Assembly: GCF_002155915.1 (NCBI RefSeq)
Contig: NZ_MUME01000043.1
Coordinates: forward strand, 194 to 39,834
Length of the DNA: 39,641 nucleotides
Direction of reading: 5' to 3'
DNA from: Streptomyces thermovulgaris
GTDB lineage: Bacteria > Actinomycetota > Actinomycetes > Streptomycetales > Streptomycetaceae
In this document: positions 17,753-24,898 of the stretch, one piece after another
Numbering within the stretch: the stretch's first letter is position 1
Layout of the letters: every line of letters begins with the position of its first letter
Made by a program: the position numbers and the translations under genes
Notes under the pieces: generated by a model
Told to the model about the DNA's origin: nothing
Seen by the model: only the letters and a program-made list of their open reading frames with translations
Databases searched by the model: none

Positions 17753-17825
17753 TCCTCCGTAGCTCAATTGGCAGAGCAGCCGGCTGTTAACCGGCAGGTT
17801 ACTGGTTCGAGTCCAGTCGGGGGAG
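17753..17825 (+). tRNA. tRNA-Asn (GTT), copy 2
   Basis: Identical in sequence to the copy at 17675-17747 and separated from it by 5 nt, so the pair is a 78-bp-period tandem duplication transcribed together. The anticodon GTT is at 17786-17788. A terminator follows after 12 nt. Confidence 0.97.
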
Positions 17826-17837
17826 CCTGATGAACGA

Positions 17838-17858
17838 GGACCCTGCGGGGTCCTTTTT
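17838..17858 (+). terminator. rho-independent terminator of the tRNA-Asn pair
   Basis: GGACCC/GGGTCC stem with loop TGCG followed by TTTTT (17854-17858). A classic intrinsic terminator, unusual in this genome for having a real U-tract. Confidence 0.9.
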
Positions 17859-18083
17859 CATGCCCGGACTCCCCGCTTTGCGCGCCCGGGTGCCCCGCTC
17901 GCGCCCCTCCCCGGTCCCCCTCCGGTTTTTTTCCGTCCGTTTCACGCTCACGGGAACCGCCGCGGCGGCGAGGGAGTCTTCAAGGTCGGAGAGCCGCGGA
18001 GGACGACCACCTGAAGCAGGAGATCGTATGAGCGGCTATGCTGCGGCAGACGGCACGCACACTTGTACGCGCCACGCCGCGAC

Positions 18084-18157
18084 GGGGCGGTAGCTCAGCC
18101 GGTTAGAGCAACGGACTCATAATCCGTCGGCCGTGGGTTCGAGTCCCACCCGCCCCA
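18084..18157 (+). tRNA. tRNA with CAU anticodon (elongator Met, or Ile2 if lysidine-modified)
   Basis: A 74-nt cloverleaf. The acceptor stem is GGGGCGG with CCGCCCC, the D-arm is AGCTCAGCCGGTTAGAGC, and the anticodon stem is ACGGA/TCCGT around loop CTCATAA with anticodon CAT at 18118-18120. The T-arm is GTGGGTTCGAGTCCCAC and the discriminator base is A. It is not an initiator because the first acceptor pair is G-C and the anticodon stem lacks three consecutive G-C pairs. Elongator Met and Ile2 share this anticodon loop and cannot be separated by eye. Confidence 0.93.
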
Positions 18158-18162
18158 CTGTG

Positions 18163-18211
18163 CAGGCTCCGCCGCAGATACGTTGTCATCCGCGGCGGAG
18201 CCTGATCTTTT
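18163..18211 (+). terminator. strong terminator after the CAU tRNA
   Basis: CAGGCTCCGCCGC (18163-18175) and GCGGCGGAGCCTG (18192-18204) form a perfect 13-bp stem with a 16-nt loop. ATCTTTT follows at 18205-18211. It starts 6 nt after the tRNA. Confidence 0.9.
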
Positions 18212-18770
18212 GCCACGCCGAGGGGTCGCCCGACCGGATCAAGACCGTCCGCCTGTTTCCCGCTCGCCCGGTGCCCGCCCGGGCACGGACGGCCCTTTGG
18301 CCCCCGGAGCGCCTCTCCCGTCCCGCGCGGTGATCGCCCGGGCCGGGGCGGTCCGGGCACGGCGGCCGGGCCGCCGGGAGGTGAGCGATGTCTCAGGGGC
18401 GGTTGCGGTGACGGCGGGGTGACCGAGGGGGCACCGGCGGCAGCGCCCTCGGCCGGGCCCGGGTCCCGGGGCGTCCGCTCCGGCCGGAAGGACATGTGCA
18501 GGGCGCCGGCGGCGTATGCGCTTGTCCCGGACCTGCCAGGAGTCGGGAGGCTTCGGCCCATCGGCCGGTGCCGTGGGGCGCTCCCCGTCCGCGCCGCCCG
18601 TGCTCACAGGCGGTTTCGCCCTCGTCGGCCCGTGTCCCCGGCCGCTGCGCCCGTGCCGGGCCGGCCGGCCGCACTGTCACCATGAACGGCGGAATGCGGC
18701 TGCACTCCCCAGGCGCGCGGATCAGGCCGGCCGATGCCCCGGTCGAGGCGATGCCCGAAAGGGGAACCAC

Positions 18771-18996
18771 ATGCGCCGCATGCGCATTCGACGAATCTCG
18801 CCACCGTCGCCGCCGCGGGAGCCCCCTCGCCGGATTCGGTCTCGCGGGCGCCACCACCGCCACTGCCGCCCCACCGCGCGTCGTCACCCCCGGCGAGTGC
18901 GAGGAGGGCGGCGGCAGGGCCGCGACCGACGAGCCGGGCACCCTCTGCACCGGCGGCAGGCACCACGGAGAGAAGGCCGATCGAACCACGGCTCGT
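18771..18996 (+). pseudogene. decayed small secreted-protein gene with two frameshifts
   Basis: ATG 18771 follows AAGGGGA by 6 nt. The first nine codons read MRRMRIRRI. From 18797 the -1 frame reads LATVAAAGAP, and from 18826 a further -1 shift reads LAGFGLAGATTATAAPP, then VVTPGECEEGGG and DEPGTLCTGG. Joined, this is a textbook signal peptide followed by a short two-Cys mature domain like many Streptomyces small secreted proteins. Restoring one base near 18797 and one C in the run at 18822-18826 would repair the frame. No stop codon follows the expected end, while a hairpin at 19012-19040 sits where a terminator would be. It is either a true pseudogene or the site of two assembly errors. Confidence 0.5.
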
Positions 18997-19011
18997 TCCC
19001 TCACGCACAGG

Positions 19012-19040
19012 GCGCCCCGCAGCCATGCGCTGCGGGGCGC
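19012..19040 (+). terminator. hairpin downstream of the decayed secreted-protein gene
   Basis: GCGCCCCGCAG and CTGCGGGGCGC form a perfect 11-bp stem with loop CCATGCG. There is no U-tract. It is probably the former terminator of the upstream remnant. Confidence 0.5.
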
Positions 19041-19090
19041 TCCCGTGCGGGAGAAACCGGGCGCGGCCATGGTCCGCTCCCGGCGCGGAA

Positions 19091-19124
19091 TCGTTCCGGC
19101 CGGCAGGGATGCCGACCGGAACGA
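19091..19124. repeat. inverted repeat with an internal mismatch
   Basis: TCGTTCCGG (19091-19099) pairs with CCGGAACGA (19116-19124), and GGC/GCC inside extends the stem past a 2-nt mismatch. It could terminate a minus-strand transcript, but no credible minus-strand gene ends here. Confidence 0.55.
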
Positions 19125-19446
19125 CTGTGTGGGAGAAGGGCGGCTTCCGGCAGTCAGTGTTCCACGGCCGTGCGGACGAGCCGGGGACACACGTCACGCG
19201 GCGCGGCACAATCCCTCGCCCGGCGCATCACCGCCGGTCCCGGGGCCGGCCTTCTCGGCTCCGAGGTGCGCCGGGGGCGCCGGCGCCCTGTACCCGGTTC
19301 ACCCGGGTGTCCGGGCACGGCGGCGACGAAGGCCGCTCGCGGTGCGGCAGAGGCCGCGCCGGGGACGGAAAGCCGGGACACGTTCTGCGCGAGGGGCTCA
19401 TCGGCGCACCGGACCGCGGGGAGCCGTGCCTGTGGGGTGCGGGTCC

Positions 19447-19477
19447 GTCACGATCCCGTCGCCGGGCGGGTCGTGAC
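19447..19477. repeat. inverted repeat with one bulge
   Basis: GTCACGATCCCG (19447-19458) pairs with CGGGTCGTGAC (19467-19477), leaving one bulged base. It may be a terminator or an operator in the gene-poor tract; no adjacent gene explains it. Confidence 0.5.
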
Positions 19478-19634
19478 GCCGTGAAGGAGAGACGGCCGGG
19501 CGGGCGGATGCCGGTGGCGGGGCGGTCCACCCGCCCGCGTGCTCCAGGCCCTTCCCGAACGCCGGGAGATGGTGCACGGACGCGGGCACGCGGCAACGCC
19601 CTTGCGGCGTGGTCGGGTTGACGCTCCGGGCCGG

Positions 19635-19757
19635 CGCGGGACGGCCGGAGAGCCGGGGCCGCTCCGCTCACCGGACCGGCCGGCGCGGGACGGCCGAGGG
19701 GGCCCGCGGACGAGAGACCGGGACCGACGGCAGGCCGGAGCGGTCGCGGGACGGCCG
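19635..19757 (+). repeat. three direct copies of a 13-bp sequence
   Basis: CGCGGGACGGCCG occurs exactly at 19635-19647, 19684-19696 and 19745-19757. The spacing is irregular (49 and 61 bp). The first two copies share six further bases upstream (GGCCGG). Function unknown; chance is not excluded in DNA this GC-rich. Confidence 0.6.
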
Positions 19758-19919
19758 GTCATGGAGCGGCGCCGACGATCCGTCAGTTTTCGGACAGCGC
19801 TGATCGTGCGTGAGCAGTCGGCGAAGAGGACGTGAGGGGGCTTCCCGGACCGGCCGCGACGCATTCGATCACGGCGAGTCGCGCCATGGTGACGCGCGTC
19901 TCAGAGTGTGAAAGGTGTC

Positions 19920-19948
19920 TTGGTGGGGGCCCGCGATCCCCCTATGGT
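19920..19948 (+). promoter_or_regulatory. promoter-like sequence with no gene behind it
   Basis: TTGGTG (19920-19925) and TATGGT (19943-19948) are separated by 17 bp, a plausible vegetative promoter. Downstream to 20273 there is no convincing plus-strand gene, so if real it drives a non-coding RNA or the remains of a lost gene. Confidence 0.3.
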
Positions 19949-20273
19949 GTGGCCGAAATTTGTTCAAGGCGACCGTCGCGGGACGACCAGGGCGCCCCTG
20001 TCGTCGCCGGCTCCCGGCAGGGTGCTCGTACTGGGCCGATGTCCGAGCAGATGCCGGGAGTCCGGCGGCTCCCGAGGCGGACACGGCGTCCGGAAGATCC
20101 CGCACCCCGCCTTCCCTCACCTCGCCGGACGCGGCACGGGCGAAAGCCGTGGCCGACGACATCGGTGATGCCGCACGACCCGGCGACGTGCAAGACGTAC
20201 AAGACGCGCGTCCTGGGCGACCACGAGATCAACGGCACGCCCCCTCCACCGGTTCCTTCCTCTGGCCCGGCGG

Positions 20274-20312
20274 GACGGGGCCGGGACGGTGGTCCACCGC
20301 CCCGGCCCGGTC
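20274..20312 (-). terminator. terminator hairpin of the aldo/keto reductase gene
   Basis: Positions 20274-20292 and 20294-20312 are complementary over 19 positions with two mismatches. The stem begins 12 nt past the minus-strand stop codon at 20325. There is no U-tract, as is usual here. Confidence 0.7.
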
Positions 20313-20324
20313 GCCGAACGGGTG

Positions 20325-21152
20325 TCAGTCGAGGGTGTCGGGGTCGGGTCCGGTGCGCAGGCCGCGGTCGAGCGCGGCGATGGCGTCCATCTCCTCGTCG
20401 GTGAGGGAGAAGTCGAACACGTCGATGTTCTCCCTGATGCGGGTCGGGGTGACGGACTTGGGGATCACGATGGTGCCGAGCTGCAGGTGCCAGCGCAGGA
20501 CGACCTGCGCGGGGGACTTGCCGTGGCGTTCGGCGATGCCGGTGATCGTGGCGTCGCTGAGGACGGCGCCCTGGGCGAGCGGGCTCCAGGCCTCGGTGGC
20601 GATGCCGAGCTCGGCGTGCAGGGCGCGCAGCTCCGTCTGCTGCAGACCGGGGTGCAGCTCGATCTGGTTCACGGCCGGGACGAGCGAGGCGCTGTCCAGC
20701 AGCCGGCGCAGATGGGCGGGCTGGAAGTTGGAGACGCCCGCGGTGCGGACCAGGCCGTCGGCCACCAGCTTCTCGATCGCCCTCCACGACTCCCGGTACA
20801 GGTCGCGGGCCGGCGTGGGCCAGTGGATCAGGTACAGGTCGACGTAGTCCAGGCCGAGCCTGGACAGGGAGGCGTCGAAGGCCTTGAGGGTGGCGTCGTA
20901 GCCCTGGTCGGCGTTCCACAGCTTGGTGGTGACGAAGAGTTCGTCCCGCGCGATCCCGGAGGCCGCGAGCGCCTTGCCGACGCCGCCCTCGTTGCCGTAG
21001 ATCGCGGCGGTGTCGACGGAGCGGTAGCCGGCCTCGAGGGCGGCGGTCACCGCGGCCGTGGTCTCGGCGTCGGGGACCTGGAAGACGCCGAAGCCGAGCT
21101 GCGGCATCCGGACGCCGTTGTTGAGCGTGACGGTGGGGACCGTGACGGTCAT
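20325..21152 (-). CDS. aldo/keto reductase (2,5-diketogluconate reductase-like)
   Basis: A 275-residue NADPH-dependent AKR, full length for the AKR5-type bacterial enzymes. The catalytic tetrad is D47 and Y52 (VDTAAIYGNE), K77 (TTKLWN) and H110 (LIHWP). The cofactor-binding end has VIPKSVTPTRIRENIDVFDF. ATG 21152 has AAGGAG about 8 nt upstream. It lies 177 bp downstream of the MFS exporter gene in the same direction, and the pair is divergent from a MarR regulator. A joint role in detoxifying and exporting a reactive or toxic compound is likely but inferred. Confidence 0.93.
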   Translation of the reverse strand: MTVTVPTVTLNNGVRMPQLGFGVFQVPDAETTAAVTAALEAGYRSVDTAAIYGNEGGVGKALAASGIARDELFVTTKLWNADQGYDATLKAFDASLSRLGLDYVDLYLIHWPTPARDLYRESWRAIEKLVADGLVRTAGVSNFQPAHLRRLLDSASLVPAVNQIELHPGLQQTELRALHAELGIATEAWSPLAQGAVLSDATITGIAERHGKSPAQVVLRWHLQLGTIVIPKSVTPTRIRENIDVFDFSLTDEEMDAIAALDRGLRTGPDPDTLD

Positions 21153-21329
21153 GCGTGGATCTCCTTGGCTGCTGGGCGAAGGGGGTGAAAAAGGTGGAAA
21201 AGGGGTGCGGGTCGGGCGGACGGGGTGCCGGCGGCGCGGACCGTGCGCCCGGAGAACCCGGACAAGGCGAGCGGACGGCACCGGGGAGGCCCTGCGGAGG
21301 GCCGGTGGCACCGGCCGGCCGCGGGAGGG

Positions 21330-22544
21330 TCAGTGGCCCAGGGGGGCGGTCGTCCGCTCGGCGGGGGAGGCCGCCACGATCCTGCCGGAGCCCTGGGAGC
21401 GGGTGCGGCGGTCGAGGAAGGCGGCGAGGAAGGACAGCAGCAGGGCGGAGCCGGAGAGCAGGGCGCCGACCCAGTTGGGCGAGGTGTAGCCGAGTCCGGC
21501 GGCAATGGTGAGGCCGCCGAGCCAGGCCGCGAGGGCGTTGCCGAGGTTGAAGGCGCCGATGTTGGCGGCGGAGGCCAGGGTGGGGGCGGCCGAGGCCTGG
21601 TCCAGCACCCACTTCTGCAGCGGGGGCACGGTCGCGAAGCCCAGGGCGCCGATCAGCGTCAGCGTGATCGCGGCGAGGACCTTGTCGTGGGCGGTCGCGG
21701 TGAACAGCAGCAGGGCCAGGGCCAGGGCGCCCAGCGAGGCGAACAGCATCGGCATCAGGGCGCGGTCGGCGAACCGGCCGCCGAGCAGATTGCCCAGGAA
21801 CATGCCGATGCCGAACAGCACCAGCAGCCAGGTGACGGCGGCGTCCGAGTAGCCGGCCACCTCGGTCATCATCGGGGCGATGTAGGTGATCGCGGCGAAC
21901 ACACCGCCGTAGCCCAGGACGGTCATCGCCATCGCGAGCCAGACCTGCACATTGCGGAAAGCGGCGAGCTCCGTGCGCACCCGCGCCGTCTCGGGCCGTC
22001 CGGTCTCGGGCACCAGGACGGCCACACCGAGCAGGCCGACGACGCCGAGGACGGCGACGGCCGCGAACGTCACCCGCCAGCCGGCGGCCTGTCCGAGATG
22101 GGTGCCGCCGGGGACGCCGACGATGTTGGCGACGGTCAGGCCGGTGAACATCAGCGAGATGGCCGAGGCCTTCTTCTCGGGTGCCACCAGGTCCGCGGCG
22201 ACGACGGAACCGATCCCGAAGAACGCGCCGTGCGCGAGGGAGGCGACGATCCGCCCGGTCAGCATGACGCCGAAGACCGGTGCGAGCGCCGACAGCGCAT
22301 TGCCCACGACGAACAGGCCCATCAGGAACATGAGCATCTTCTTGCGGGACACCTTGGTGCCCAGCACGGTCAGCAGCGGGGCGCCGAACACGACGCCGAG
22401 GGCGTAGCCGGACACCAGCCGGCCGGCGGTCGGGATGGTCACGCCGAAGTCGTCCGCGACCTGGGGCAGTACGCCCATGATCACGAACTCGGTGGTGCCG
22501 ATCCCGAAGGCCCCGATGGCCAGAGCCAGGAGGGCGAGAGGCAT
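21330..22544 (-). CDS. MFS exporter of the DHA1 (Cmx/AraJ-like) family
   Basis: A 404-residue, 12-helix transporter starting at ATG 22544 with GGAAGG 9 nt upstream. The opening helix LALLALAIGAFGIGTTEFVI with the TTEF motif is typical of the AraJ/Cmx/SotB group of drug and sugar-efflux proteins. The loop 2-3 motif appears as GTKVSRKK, and helix 5 has GLTVANIVGVPGGTHLGQ, the antiporter motif C region. It is divergent from a MarR-type regulator, a common arrangement in which the regulator represses the exporter until a ligand binds. The substrate is unknown; a phenolic or drug-like compound would fit. Confidence 0.92.
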   Translation of the reverse strand: MPLALLALAIGAFGIGTTEFVIMGVLPQVADDFGVTIPTAGRLVSGYALGVVFGAPLLTVLGTKVSRKKMLMFLMGLFVVGNALSALAPVFGVMLTGRIVASLAHGAFFGIGSVVAADLVAPEKKASAISLMFTGLTVANIVGVPGGTHLGQAAGWRVTFAAVAVLGVVGLLGVAVLVPETGRPETARVRTELAAFRNVQVWLAMAMTVLGYGGVFAAITYIAPMMTEVAGYSDAAVTWLLVLFGIGMFLGNLLGGRFADRALMPMLFASLGALALALLLFTATAHDKVLAAITLTLIGALGFATVPPLQKWVLDQASAAPTLASAANIGAFNLGNALAAWLGGLTIAAGLGYTSPNWVGALLSGSALLLSFLAAFLDRRTRSQGSGRIVAASPAERTTAPLGH

Positions 22545-22597
22545 GGGGACGTACCTTCCAGATGATTGCGCGAAGCATTTACGGGCGTCGACAATAG

Positions 22598-22620
22598 TTG
22601 CACGCGCTGGATATTTGCAA
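22598..22620. promoter_or_regulatory. candidate MarR operator between divergent genes
   Basis: TTGCA-N13-TGCAA is a perfect 5-bp-arm inverted repeat in the 151-bp gap between the exporter (start 22544) and the MarR gene (start 22696). The local sequence is AT-rich for this genome. Size and place suit a MarR dimer controlling both promoters. Confidence 0.5.
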
Positions 22621-22695
22621 ACGCGGGGTAAGGCGTTCCGGGGCTGCCGCCGTGTGCAAGCATGGAAGGAGCGGCCCGCCGAAGGAGGAGCGTCT

Positions 22696-23166
22696 GTGAC
22701 CGCCACCGACCCCGCACTCACCGCCCTCGCCCAGGGCTGGTGTGCGCTCTCCCTGCTCCACAACAGGATCGAGGCCCGTATCGAGCGGGCCCTGCAGGCC
22801 GAACACGGCCTGAGCGTGCGCGAGTACTCGCTGCTGGACGTGCTCAGCCGCCAGCACGACGGTGAGGGCGGTCATCTGCAGATGCGGCAGGTCGCCGATG
22901 CCGTCGTGCTCAGCCAGAGCGCCACCACGCGTCTGGTCACGCGCCTGGAGGACCGGGGACTGCTGTCGCGCTATCTGTGCCCGACGGACCGCCGGGGCAT
23001 CTACACCGATGTCTCCCCGGCCGGCCGGGAGCTGCTGGAACGGGCGCGGCCCACGCACGACGCCGCACTGCGCGAGGCGCTCGACGAGGCCGCTGAGGAC
23101 CCCCGGCTCGAGCCACTGGTCCGGGCCGTCGAGACACTGCCCCGCCGGATGCCGGCCACGTCCTAG
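22696..23166 (+). CDS. MarR-family transcriptional regulator
   Basis: A 156-residue winged-helix regulator starting at GTG 22696, with GGAGGAG 7 nt upstream. An N-terminal dimerisation helix (ALSLLHNRIEARIERALQ) leads to the recognition region LQMRQVADAVVLSQSATTRL, VTRLEDRGLLSRY and the wing CPTDRRGIYTDVSPAG, with the conserved DRR. MarR proteins release DNA on binding small ligands, often phenolic. The divergent exporter and reductase are the likely targets, through the palindrome at 22598-22620. A strong terminator follows at 23278. Confidence 0.93.
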   Translation: MTATDPALTALAQGWCALSLLHNRIEARIERALQAEHGLSVREYSLLDVLSRQHDGEGGHLQMRQVADAVVLSQSATTRLVTRLEDRGLLSRYLCPTDRRGIYTDVSPAGRELLERARPTHDAALREALDEAAEDPRLEPLVRAVETLPRRMPATS

Positions 23167-23277
23167 CCGCGGGCGCGGCCGAAGTCCGGCACGCGGCCCG
23201 GGCGGGAAGGCGGGCCGCGCGGGGAGCACCGCCGGATCATGGACGGGCGGGGCGCGGGAGACGGCACCTCGGCCATG

Positions 23278-23311
23278 GCGAAGGCCCCGGACACCGGTCC
23301 GGGGCCTTCGC
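23278..23311. terminator. perfect 15-bp bidirectional terminator
   Basis: GCGAAGGCCCCGGAC (23278-23292) and GTCCGGGGCCTTCGC (23297-23311) pair perfectly around loop ACCG. It lies between the converging marR gene and the small acidic protein gene. Confidence 0.85.
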
Positions 23312-23348
23312 CTCTCAAGGGGCCCTCAGGGAGCCCTCGAGGGGCTCG

Positions 23349-23534
23349 TCAAGGGTTCGTCGGGGTGCTCCTCCGGGGGGCATTGCCCGGCGGGGCGTCG
23401 CCGTCGGCGGCGTCGGAGGTGTCGGGCAGGTCGTCGCCTTCGCCCTCGGCCTGAGAGGGAGTCGGATACGGCGTGTCCGGCCCTTCGGCGTCGTCGCGTT
23501 CGCCCTCGGCCTGGGAAGGGGTGCGCTCTCTCAT
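23349..23534 (-). CDS. small acidic repeat protein
   Basis: A 61-residue protein from ATG 23534, with GGAG 8 nt upstream and a perfect terminator beyond its stop. It contains two copies of TPSQAEGE (residues 5-12 and 25-32), each followed by R/G-DD, in an Asp/Glu/Pro/Ser-rich chain with no hydrophobic core. It is therefore probably intrinsically disordered, has no signal peptide and no Cys. I do not recognise a named family. The ribosome binding site, the terminator and the internal repeat make a real gene likely despite its size. It lies downstream of mbl in the same direction, 198 bp away. Confidence 0.65.
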   Translation of the reverse strand: MRERTPSQAEGERDDAEGPDTPYPTPSQAEGEGDDLPDTSDAADGDAPPGNAPRRSTPTNP

Positions 23535-23707
23535 GACGGTGACTCCTGCGGACGGGGCTGCTCACCCGTCCGGGCACCGGGTACCCCGGAACGCGCTCCG
23601 CCACCGCCGCACCTTCCGCGCACGGCCGCCGCGCACCGGCGCCGAGGCGGCGGGACGTGCCGCCGGGACCGCGGGCCGCGGCGGGAGCCGAACGGCTCCT
23701 TCGGGCT

Positions 23708-23754
23708 CCCCAGCGGGTCCAGGAGACTCCCTCAGGCCCCCAGCGGGTCCAGGA
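23708..23754 (-). repeat. 17-bp direct repeat across the mbl stop codon
   Basis: CCCCAGCGGGTCCAGGA occurs at 23708-23724 and 23738-23754, exactly 30 bp apart. On the minus strand the second copy encodes the last residues of mbl (LDPLG). The first, beyond the stop, would encode LDPLG again in the same frame. Confidence 0.85.
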
Positions 23755-24769
23755 TCAGCGGTTCGATGCGGCCCTCCAGCATCGCGCCCAGCCCCTGGAC
23801 CGCGCACAGCTCGGGCTGCTCGGCGATGTGCACCGGCATGCCGGTCGCCTCGCGCAGCATCTGGTCCAGCCCCGGGAGCAGGGCCGAGCCGCCGACCATC
23901 ATGATCCCGCGGTCGGCGAGGTCGGCCACCAGGTCCGGCGGGCACTCGCGCAGCACCCGGTAGAGACCGTCGAGCACGGCGGTCAGCGGCGCCTGGACGG
24001 CCTTGCGCACCGCGGCGGTGTCGACCCGGACGGACCGGGCGAGCCCCGTGGCCACGTCCCGCCCGTGGATCTCGGTGGAGGCCGGGCCGTTCGGGGTCAG
24101 CCCGTCGTCGGACAGGGCGAGCTGCAGCGGCCGTACCGACTGGCTGGGCAGCACCAGCGAGTGCGCCTGGCGCAGATGCTGCACGATCGCGTGGTCGATG
24201 GCCTCCCCGCCGACGGGAATGCGCTCGGCGTTGACGATCGAGCCGAGCGAGAGGACGGCCACCTGGGTGGCCGCGGCCCCGCACACCATGATCATGGTGG
24301 CCTCGGCCCGCTCCACGGGCAGCCCGCAGCCCACGGCGGCGGCGATCAGCGTGTCGACGAGTTCCACCCGGCGGGCGCCGAGCCCGAGCAGGGTCTCGAC
24401 GGTGGCCCGCTGGGCCAGCGGGTCGGCGTCGTGCGGGGTGCAGGCGGCGGCCCGCAGCCGGGGCTTGCGGCGCAGGGTGCGGCGCATCTCCTCGCCGAGC
24501 AGATGCCGCAGCATGCGCTGTGCCATCTCGATGTCGACGACCGTGCCGCCGGAGACCGGGCGGACCACACGGATGTGCCCCGGGGTGCGGCCGGTCATCC
24601 GCTCCGCGAGCTCCCCGACCGCGATCAGGGCGCCGTTGCGGGTGTTCACCGCCGCGACCGAGGGCTGGTCGACGACGATCCCCACGCCCTTGACGTACAC
24701 CCGGGTCCGGGCCGCCCCCAGGTCGACGGCGAAGTGACAGCGGCGCAGCTGCTCCAGACTGGCGGCCAT
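23732..24769 (-). CDS. mbl: MreB-like actin homolog Mbl
   Basis: A 345-residue actin-fold protein starting at ATG 24769 with GGGAGGA 6 nt upstream. The phosphate-1 loop is FAVDLGAARTRVYVKG, the connecting region has RPVSGGTVVDIEMAQRMLRH, and phosphate-2 is MIMVCGAAATQVAVLSLG. The adenosine-binding loop is IMMVGGSALLPGLDQML. It is close to MreB in size but diverged: phosphate-1 lacks the usual DLGTANTLV and phosphate-2 lacks the usual DIGGGTTEV. In S. coelicolor the corresponding Mbl helps MreB build the spore wall; the same role is inferred here. No mreC or mreD is adjacent, so this is the stand-alone paralog and not the mre-cluster gene. Confidence 0.88.
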   Translation of the reverse strand: MAASLEQLRRCHFAVDLGAARTRVYVKGVGIVVDQPSVAAVNTRNGALIAVGELAERMTGRTPGHIRVVRPVSGGTVVDIEMAQRMLRHLLGEEMRRTLRRKPRLRAAACTPHDADPLAQRATVETLLGLGARRVELVDTLIAAAVGCGLPVERAEATMIMVCGAAATQVAVLSLGSIVNAERIPVGGEAIDHAIVQHLRQAHSLVLPSQSVRPLQLALSDDGLTPNGPASTEIHGRDVATGLARSVRVDTAAVRKAVQAPLTAVLDGLYRVLRECPPDLVADLADRGIMMVGGSALLPGLDQMLREATGMPVHIAEQPELCAVQGLGAMLEGRIEPLILDPLGA

Positions 24770-24898
24770 GGCGGATCCTCCCGAGAGCGCGGACCGTCGC
24801 GGCCACCGGACGGCGGCCTCCTTGGCATCGTGCGGGGGACAGGGGAGGGGGCGCCTGTTCTGGAGGGCCGGGAGAGGTGCCGCCGAAAAGGTGAATTT

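Larger units (their letters stand above)
18212..20273. other. gene-poor 2.1-kb tract
   Basis: No frame here has the amino-acid composition, ribosome binding site and homology expected of an intact gene. Several overlapping open frames on both strands are Arg/Pro/Gly-rich and look like GC-rich noise. What can be seen is a frameshifted small secreted-protein gene (18771-18996), three stable hairpins, three scattered copies of a 13-bp repeat and one promoter-like sequence (19920-19948). The tract begins right after the tRNA cluster. It may be the eroded remains of older accessory DNA, but no integrase, transposase or att repeat was found. Confidence 0.6.

Noticed and set aside
19154..19381. A 75-residue minus-strand frame ending before the hairpin at 19091-19124
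   Set aside because: The terminator-like hairpin is suggestive, but the sequence is Arg/Pro-rich without recognisable motifs and lacks a convincing ribosome binding site.
18496..19484. Two overlapping 320-residue plus-strand open frames in the gene-poor tract
   Set aside because: Composition is dominated by Arg, Pro and Gly, and no start has a ribosome binding site. The only meaningful stretches are the segments of the frameshifted secreted-protein gene.
19635..19757. CRISPR-like array
   Set aside because: Only three 13-bp copies with unequal spacing, GC-rich like their surroundings, and no cas genes.
18084..20273. tRNA-adjacent integrated element
   Set aside because: I found no integrase, excisionase or transposase gene and no second copy of the tRNA 3' end in the window, so no element can be called.
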